The notes under the pieces: model-generated
Databases searched by the model: none
What the model saw: the letters and a program-made list of their open reading frames with translations, nothing else
Told to the model about the DNA's origin: nothing
Assembly: GCA_027031565.1 (NCBI GenBank)
Contig: JALVPX010000195.1
Span: 1 to 10,915 of the forward strand
Reading direction: 5' to 3'
Source of the DNA: Deltaproteobacteria bacterium
GTDB lineage: Bacteria; Desulfobacterota; Dissulfuribacteria; Dissulfuribacterales; JALVPX01
Length of the DNA: 10,915 bases
Program-made: the position numbers and the translations under genes
Shown: piece after piece, positions 7,687-10,915 of the stretch
Layout: each line of letters starts with the position of its first letter
How positions within the stretch are numbered: position 1 is the stretch's first letter

Positions 7687-7714
7687 TTGACACCTCAGTA
7701 AATGAAATTATATT
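7687..7714 (+). promoter_or_regulatory. promoter of ssrA
   Basis: TTGACA (7687-7692), 16-nt spacer, TATATT (7709-7714). This near-consensus promoter would start a precursor near 7721, about 20 nt before the mature tmRNA 5' end, leaving a short leader for RNase P to remove. Confidence 0.7.
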
Positions 7715-7741
7715 CTAAGATGATTGAGTATACCTTTCCGT

Positions 7742-8096
7742 GGGGGCGACCTGGCTTCGACGGGGGTATGGAAGCTCAAGTGGCGTGCCGAGGACTGCCA
7801 CCTCGTAAAAAGGCAGACAAAAACACAAACGCCAACTCTGAATACGAGTACGCACTGGCTGCATAAGCAGCCAGCGTCCAGCCTGGTGAGCCTGCGCACC
7901 AGGACCTGGGCGTCGACCTAGCAGGCTAGCCTCTTGAAAGGTGCTTGCCCTTTCAAGGGCGAAAAAGTTGCAAGCTAGCTCAGCAACATCCTGCCTGGAT
8001 GGATGTTGTTGAGCGAAAATCTGAATCCAGGCTACGCACGTAGAAGCTTGAGTGGAATGCTTCCGGACGCGGGTTCGATTCCCGCCGCCTCCACCA
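7742..8096 (+). ncRNA. ssrA: tmRNA (transfer-messenger RNA), one-piece form
   Basis: Ribosome-rescue RNA that is charged with alanine, enters stalled ribosomes and adds a degradation tag. About 355 nt, normal size. The 5' end GGGGGCG pairs with CGCCTCC at the 3' end (one G-U), followed by A and encoded CCA at 8094-8096. The conserved opening CTGGCTTCGACGGGGG is present, as is a T-arm GCGGG-TTCGATT-CCCGC. Pseudoknot 1 can be drawn: CGAGG (7789-7793) with CCTCG (7801-7805), and CTGCC (7795-7799) with GGCAG (7812-7816). The tag frame is 7831-7866 (GCC to TAA) and reads ANSEYEYALAA; the terminal ALAA is the ClpXP-type degron. One-piece, not the permuted two-piece type. It works with SmpB, which is not in this window. 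Confidence 0.97.
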
Positions 8097-8109
8097 TTTG
8101 AAAAAAGAC

Positions 8110-8150
8110 AACCCGTCTCTCCGGGGTCATTCTCCGGGACGACGGGTTTT
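8110..8150 (+). terminator. Rho-independent terminator of ssrA
   Basis: AACCCGTC (8110-8117) pairs with GACGGGTT (8141-8148), with inner CCGG/CCGG pairing possible in the loop, then TT and CTATTT. It follows the tmRNA 3' end by 13 nt. Confidence 0.8.
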
Positions 8151-8462
8151 CTATTTCCCCTTGTTTTCAAAGGGTTTGCGCCCGTTTCACATCTTTCCAG
8201 ACCCGTTCTCCACCCGCCTGATTCTCCCTCTTTTCCCGCCTTTCATTCTCTGTTTGCCCCCAGATTCTCTGTTTTCTCCGGACGAAGTCCAAAGCTCGTC
8301 CGGTTGGGCAATCCCTTTTATATCAACGGATTAAGCCGACCGGCCGTTTTCGCAAGTTTGGAAACACGGCCTGTGGTGCGAAAAAGCACCCGAATTTTCG
8401 AACCAAAAGTCCGTCGCAGGATTTGGGAAGTGTGATTAATGCGGATTTCCGGGCTGGGAGTC
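8151..8462. other. about 310 nt without a convincing gene, containing two hairpins
   Basis: No reading frame here looks like a protein on either strand; the frames that span it are overlaps of ssrA or of the 367-residue gene. The left half is strikingly pyrimidine-rich on the plus strand (runs such as CCCGCCTTTCATTCTC). Two perfect hairpins occur: CCGGACGA/TCGTCCGG (8278-8285 and 8296-8303) and GGTGC/GCACC (8375-8379 and 8386-8390). It is the boundary between ssrA and the minus-strand operon; I see no copy of the tmRNA 3' end and no integrase remnant. Confidence 0.5.
8278..8303. repeat. perfect 8-bp stem inverted repeat
   Basis: CCGGACGA, a 10-nt loop, TCGTCCGG. It lies about 160 nt past the stop of the minus-strand gene ending at 8463. 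No T-tract follows on either strand, so it is not a classical terminator; it could stabilise a 3' end or be a protein-binding or recombination site. Confidence 0.45.
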
Positions 8463-9566
8463 TCAATAACCTTCATCGCCTTCCGGAAGGATTCTAAAGC
8501 GGCATCGGTAACATTGCTCTTCTTTATCCCAGTCCTCAATAGGGTTTCCATCAAGACCGAAAAACTTTTTTAAGGATTTAGAGAGTTCTTGTTTTTGTTT
8601 GACCACCTGCTGTGGTGGATGGTCGCTACTCCAGTCCAGTCGCCCTCTTTGCTTGGCAAAAGCATAAAGTAGAATCCATTGGTCTTTTGGCATTTTATTG
8701 TTTTTCTTAGCCATTCCTGCTTCTTCGCAACTGATGACTCTATCAACATTCCCAACTGTCACTCTAATCGAAGTGCTTACGTAGATATCCTGCTTCTTCA
8801 CATAGACCGTGGGGCTTTCCAAGAAACGGATCTGAATATCCGACCATTTCGTTCCCTCTGGAGTAGCAAATTTTATCTCATGAGCGGATATGGAATTACT
8901 TACCTGAAATTTGGCAAATACATCCGATGCCGGTCGGACAGTCTGGAGCCTGCCTTCATCTGAGAAAAACTTCTCTTCATTCAAGCTAATCAGGAGCGAT
9001 CCATGCAGATTCAACAGGTTCTCGGTTTTCGAGGTGACACAGCGTCGTGTAGGAATGATCAGCGCAAATGGGTTGGAGTGATACAAGCAGAGGGTGCGAA
9101 CAACCTCAACCAGATCTCCTGGCTCTTCCTGAAAAGAGATGAAAACCGGAAAAATATAGCCAGCCGTTGGTATGTAATCACCGAGACGCCAAGTGCGACG
9201 GCAATCATCCAGCTTGCTTTCTCTGAACTCGATTCCGAGATTTGAGCAGAGATCCTTATGAAAAGTGTTCCGCTTGATGGAGTACACGAGAATATCTTTG
9301 GCGTTCAGGGAATACGGCTTTCCCTCCTGTTCTGGACAAACAGCCACAATATCGTCTGGAGAATGTTCCACGACCTTGCGGGGGCATCCGAAGCTGCAAT
9401 TGGTACGGCACTCAACAGCTGTGGCACGGTCTTTGGTCAGTTGAAGGTAGCGTTTCTGAAAACCTGAGAATCCCGGCCAGTTCCCAATATGACTTTCCCA
9501 TTCACACCAGGGAGCGCATTGCCCCGGCAGATCTTCCAGATATTGCCAGAGCACACAATCACTCAC
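8463..9566 (-). CDS. unknown protein, Cys-motif N-terminus and possible winged-helix C-terminus (367 aa)
   Basis: I do not recognise a named family. The start is GTG at 9566, overlapping the upstream stop (GTGAGTGA, 8 nt), with a GGTGGA SD 5 nt before it. Residues 1-80 are Cys-rich (C4, C17, C21, C53, C57, C61, C77); the CxxxCxxxCP part followed 15 residues later by AVCP suggests a small zinc- or iron-binding unit. The middle (about 125-280) is mixed alpha/beta with no catalytic motif I can name. The C-terminal stretch (about 285-365) has the look of a winged helix: a helix around DQWILLYAFAKQ, then KQELSKSLKKFFGLDGNPI and a strand YRCRFRI, like the end of OmpR-type domains; this is weak pattern reading. 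No signal peptide or membrane segment, so cytoplasmic. Its partner is the overlapping 388-residue gene. A DNA-binding or regulatory role is only a guess. Confidence 0.75.
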   Translation of the reverse strand: MSDCVLWQYLEDLPGQCAPWCEWESHIGNWPGFSGFQKRYLQLTKDRATAVECRTNCSFGCPRKVVEHSPDDIVAVCPEQEGKPYSLNAKDILVYSIKRNTFHKDLCSNLGIEFRESKLDDCRRTWRLGDYIPTAGYIFPVFISFQEEPGDLVEVVRTLCLYHSNPFALIIPTRRCVTSKTENLLNLHGSLLISLNEEKFFSDEGRLQTVRPASDVFAKFQVSNSISAHEIKFATPEGTKWSDIQIRFLESPTVYVKKQDIYVSTSIRVTVGNVDRVISCEEAGMAKKNNKMPKDQWILLYAFAKQRGRLDWSSDHPPQQVVKQKQELSKSLKKFFGLDGNPIEDWDKEEQCYRCRFRILPEGDEGY

Positions 9567-10725
9567 CGCTATCCACCGAATCCGTGATAATGAAACCCCG
9601 GTTGGTCATCCATTGCTCAATGATTTCGGCGTCATCGTCTCGCTTGAACTGGGCTCTGTTACCCGAGTAGAGAGTTACAGTCCGAGGAGACCTTGAATCT
9701 GAAAATTTTATCAGGAAGCTGGCCTTTGTCAGGCGGCCAGTTTTGGGAATACTCCATCCTCGGGCCTCAAGTGCCGCGAAAACATCCTCAGCCTTTCTAA
9801 TCTCAATTTCCTTATGTGTGCCGTAGTGTGATATCTGAAATTCTTTTAGTCTTACCCAATCCATCCCCTCGATATCATCACAAAGGAGTGAATCTGCTCC
9901 GACATCCCTAAGCGGCTCGAGTGTAAATTTGCTCTTGCCGTTGAAAAAATCACTGTTGCCGAAGAAATGCTGCCCGAACTTGACGCGGTAGAGTTCCTTC
10001 TCGCCCTTGGTTTCAGCGTTCATTCGGATTTCCCCAAAGGTCGGGTTATACACAATGACATCGTATTTTTCCGGACGGAAATACTGGCTGGATGACTTAC
10101 CACCCTCGATAACAGATTCACGAGCATAGGGCTTACCGTGACGCACCAAGAACCAGGTGTAATCCTCTTTCGGGAACACATAGACCTTCGAGTGTTTCCC
10201 CCTGCGCTTCTTAGCGAACCACTCGTCAAGATCGGCCTCCAGCGCCTGGATCGTTTCAGCTGAAGGCTCTTCAAATTCCGGAATGGGACCGTTTGTGGCT
10301 CTGAAATACTCGAACGAACGGGGACGGAAGAGAAATTGTTCGGCATGAAGACGTTCAATGAGATCGCGGTCCTTCATCCACACCTGAATGGCCAGATCAG
10401 CGTACGCGACGTTCTCACCGATTACAACGTCAATGTCGGTACCGGCAATGGCGTCTTGGATGCAGTCGAAACCCTCCTGGGTGGACATCTCATTCACGTA
10501 ATATAGCGATTCGGCCAGATCCTCCGGAGTAGATGTATTCGGGTTGAGTAGAGCTTGACTCAGAGAGTTGTAGTCCAGCCCATCTTCGGTGTTCAACGAT
10601 GGCAACTCCACGCCGCGATCCGAAAAATAGTCGGCATACGGTTCAAGAAATGCAATGAGGTGCTCCGGGTCGATCTTCCGGAGCATTTCAGGCTTTGAAA
10701 AGCGGCGTAGATTAAATGTTGCCAT
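9559..10725 (-). CDS. unknown soluble protein (388 aa), partner of the 367-aa protein
   Basis: I do not recognise a named family or catalytic motif. The ATG at 10725 has AGGAGG (10736-10731) 5 nt upstream. No signal peptide or membrane segment. The first about 170 residues look helical and acidic (FLEPYADYF, EDLAESLYYVNEM, IQVWMKDRDLIERLHAEQF). A basic loop KKRRGKHSK (172-180) leads to a strand-rich middle (about 180-300: VYVFPKEDYTWFLVRHGKPY, YDVIVYNPTFGEIRMN), and a C-terminal part 300-388 with EIEIRKAEDVFAALEARGW and RTVTLYSGNRAQF. The gene overlaps the next one by 8 nt and lies 47 nt after a LexA/S24-type gene, so all three are probably one operon. Early Arg codons are CGC/CGG, against AGA/AGG at the start of uvrA, a hint of different origin. 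It is clearly a real gene by length, SD and coupling; function is unknown. Confidence 0.8.
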   Translation of the reverse strand: MATFNLRRFSKPEMLRKIDPEHLIAFLEPYADYFSDRGVELPSLNTEDGLDYNSLSQALLNPNTSTPEDLAESLYYVNEMSTQEGFDCIQDAIAGTDIDVVIGENVAYADLAIQVWMKDRDLIERLHAEQFLFRPRSFEYFRATNGPIPEFEEPSAETIQALEADLDEWFAKKRRGKHSKVYVFPKEDYTWFLVRHGKPYARESVIEGGKSSSQYFRPEKYDVIVYNPTFGEIRMNAETKGEKELYRVKFGQHFFGNSDFFNGKSKFTLEPLRDVGADSLLCDDIEGMDWVRLKEFQISHYGTHKEIEIRKAEDVFAALEARGWSIPKTGRLTKASFLIKFSDSRSPRTVTLYSGNRAQFKRDDDAEIIEQWMTNRGFIITDSVDSGE

Positions 10726-10730
10726 TCGTC

Positions 10731-10736
10731 CCTCCT
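10731..10736 (-). promoter_or_regulatory. Shine-Dalgarno AGGAGG of the 388-aa gene
   Basis: Minus-strand GTAGGAGGGACGAATG: a perfect SD 5 nt before ATG 10725, confirming that start and implying strong translation. Confidence 0.75.
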
Positions 10737-10772
10737 ACTTTCCGTTAGTCAGTTTCCTTTCATGGGCTACTC

Positions 10773-10915
10773 TCATGTTCGTTTCCAACCCACAACCTTA
10801 CCCAATATCCGGAGGTCGTCCTCCGGACGGAGCGTGATCGGCGCGTGCTTCGGATTCTCCGGGACGAGCTCGATACGCTCATTCTCGATTCTCAATCGTT
10901 TCACAGTGGCCTCGT
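10773..10915 (-). CDS. LexA/peptidase S24-type repressor, partial (only the C-terminal 47 residues)
   Basis: The frame reads EATVKRLRIE, then ELVPENPKHAPITL and DDLRILGKVVGWKRT before TGA at 10775-10773; the N-terminus lies beyond the right edge. This is the end of the self-cleaving S24 domain of LexA, UmuD and phage CI relatives: the K of TVKRL matches the catalytic lysine (K156 of E. coli LexA), and PENP..API and ILGKVVG are the typical closing strands. The catalytic serine and the DNA-binding domain are outside the window, so LexA and a phage-type repressor cannot be separated, though PENP and TVKRL lean to LexA. Only 47 nt separate it from the next gene on the same strand, so the two unknown genes may be under its own (self-repressed, damage-inducible) promoter. 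No base of that promoter is visible. Confidence 0.85.
   Translation of the reverse strand, partial: EATVKRLRIENERIELVPENPKHAPITLRPEDDLRILGKVVGWKRT

Noticed and set aside
7559..7690. Small plus-strand frame of 43 residues beginning MKTSILGFFIGFIP
   Set aside because: It has no SD, its stop falls inside the -35 box of ssrA, and it lies over the haem-protein promoter on the other strand. Probably chance.
8052..8435. Plus-strand frame of 127 residues starting in the tmRNA 3' end
   Set aside because: It starts inside structured RNA, crosses the terminator and has a low-complexity Pro/Phe/Ser composition from the pyrimidine-rich DNA.
8318..8554. Minus-strand frame of 78 residues overlapping the end of the 367-residue gene
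   Set aside because: It starts inside the other gene in a different frame, has no SD and no recognisable pattern; it runs into hairpin-rich non-coding DNA.
10806..10825. Inverted repeat CCGGAG-GTCGTC-CTCCGG near the right edge
   Set aside because: It lies within the coding end of the LexA/S24-type gene and has no T-tract; more likely a by-product of codon choice.
1..10915. CRISPR array, tRNA, rRNA, insertion sequence or integrase
   Set aside because: I looked for regularly spaced repeats, tRNA cloverleafs other than the tmRNA ends, transposase or tyrosine-recombinase motifs and terminal repeats and saw none.

Overview
The window looks like a piece of a Gram-negative anaerobe's chromosome, most likely a member of Desulfobacterota (the former Deltaproteobacteria). 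This is an inference from the mix of a very long UvrA, a coiled-coil OmpA-family envelope protein, an Rrf2 regulator, an exported single-haem protein of the DUF3365/Tll0287 type, and a one-piece tmRNA whose tag ends in YALAA. No rRNA or species-diagnostic marker is present.

Layout. (1) 1-3296, minus: the 5' 1098 codons of uvrA, running off the left edge. It is a tandem protein: one complete UvrA unit (two ATPase domains, residues about 1-895), a proline-rich linker, then the start of a second UvrA unit at about residue 920. (2) 3388-6060, minus: an 890-residue protein with an N-terminal membrane segment, about 680 residues of heptad-like coiled coil and a C-terminal peptidoglycan-binding OmpA domain; its terminator hairpin ends only 17 nt before the uvrA start codon. 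(3) 6061-6408: a divergent regulatory region with outward promoters and two clean inverted repeats. (4) 6409-6849, plus: an Rrf2 regulator with three Cys in IscR-like spacing, convergent with 6853-7476, minus, the exported haem protein; only 3 nt separate the two stop codons. (5) 7742-8096, plus: ssrA (tmRNA) with a strong promoter and a terminator.

(6) From 8097 to the right edge the character changes. After about 300 nt of non-coding DNA with hairpins come two overlapping minus-strand genes (367 and 388 residues) that I cannot assign to a named family. Just upstream of them, cut by the right edge, is the 3' end of a LexA/S24-type self-cleaving repressor. The three are closely spaced on one strand and probably form one operon. 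Arginine and proline codon choice appears to differ from the left part of the window. Because tmRNA 3' ends are frequent integration targets, this block is a plausible accessory islet, but no integrase or duplicated att site is visible here.

The left part is housekeeping: DNA repair, envelope structure, redox-linked regulation and ribosome rescue. The right block is the part most likely to hold something undescribed: a damage- or stress-controlled pair of unknown proteins, one with a Cys4-type motif and a possible C-terminal winged helix.
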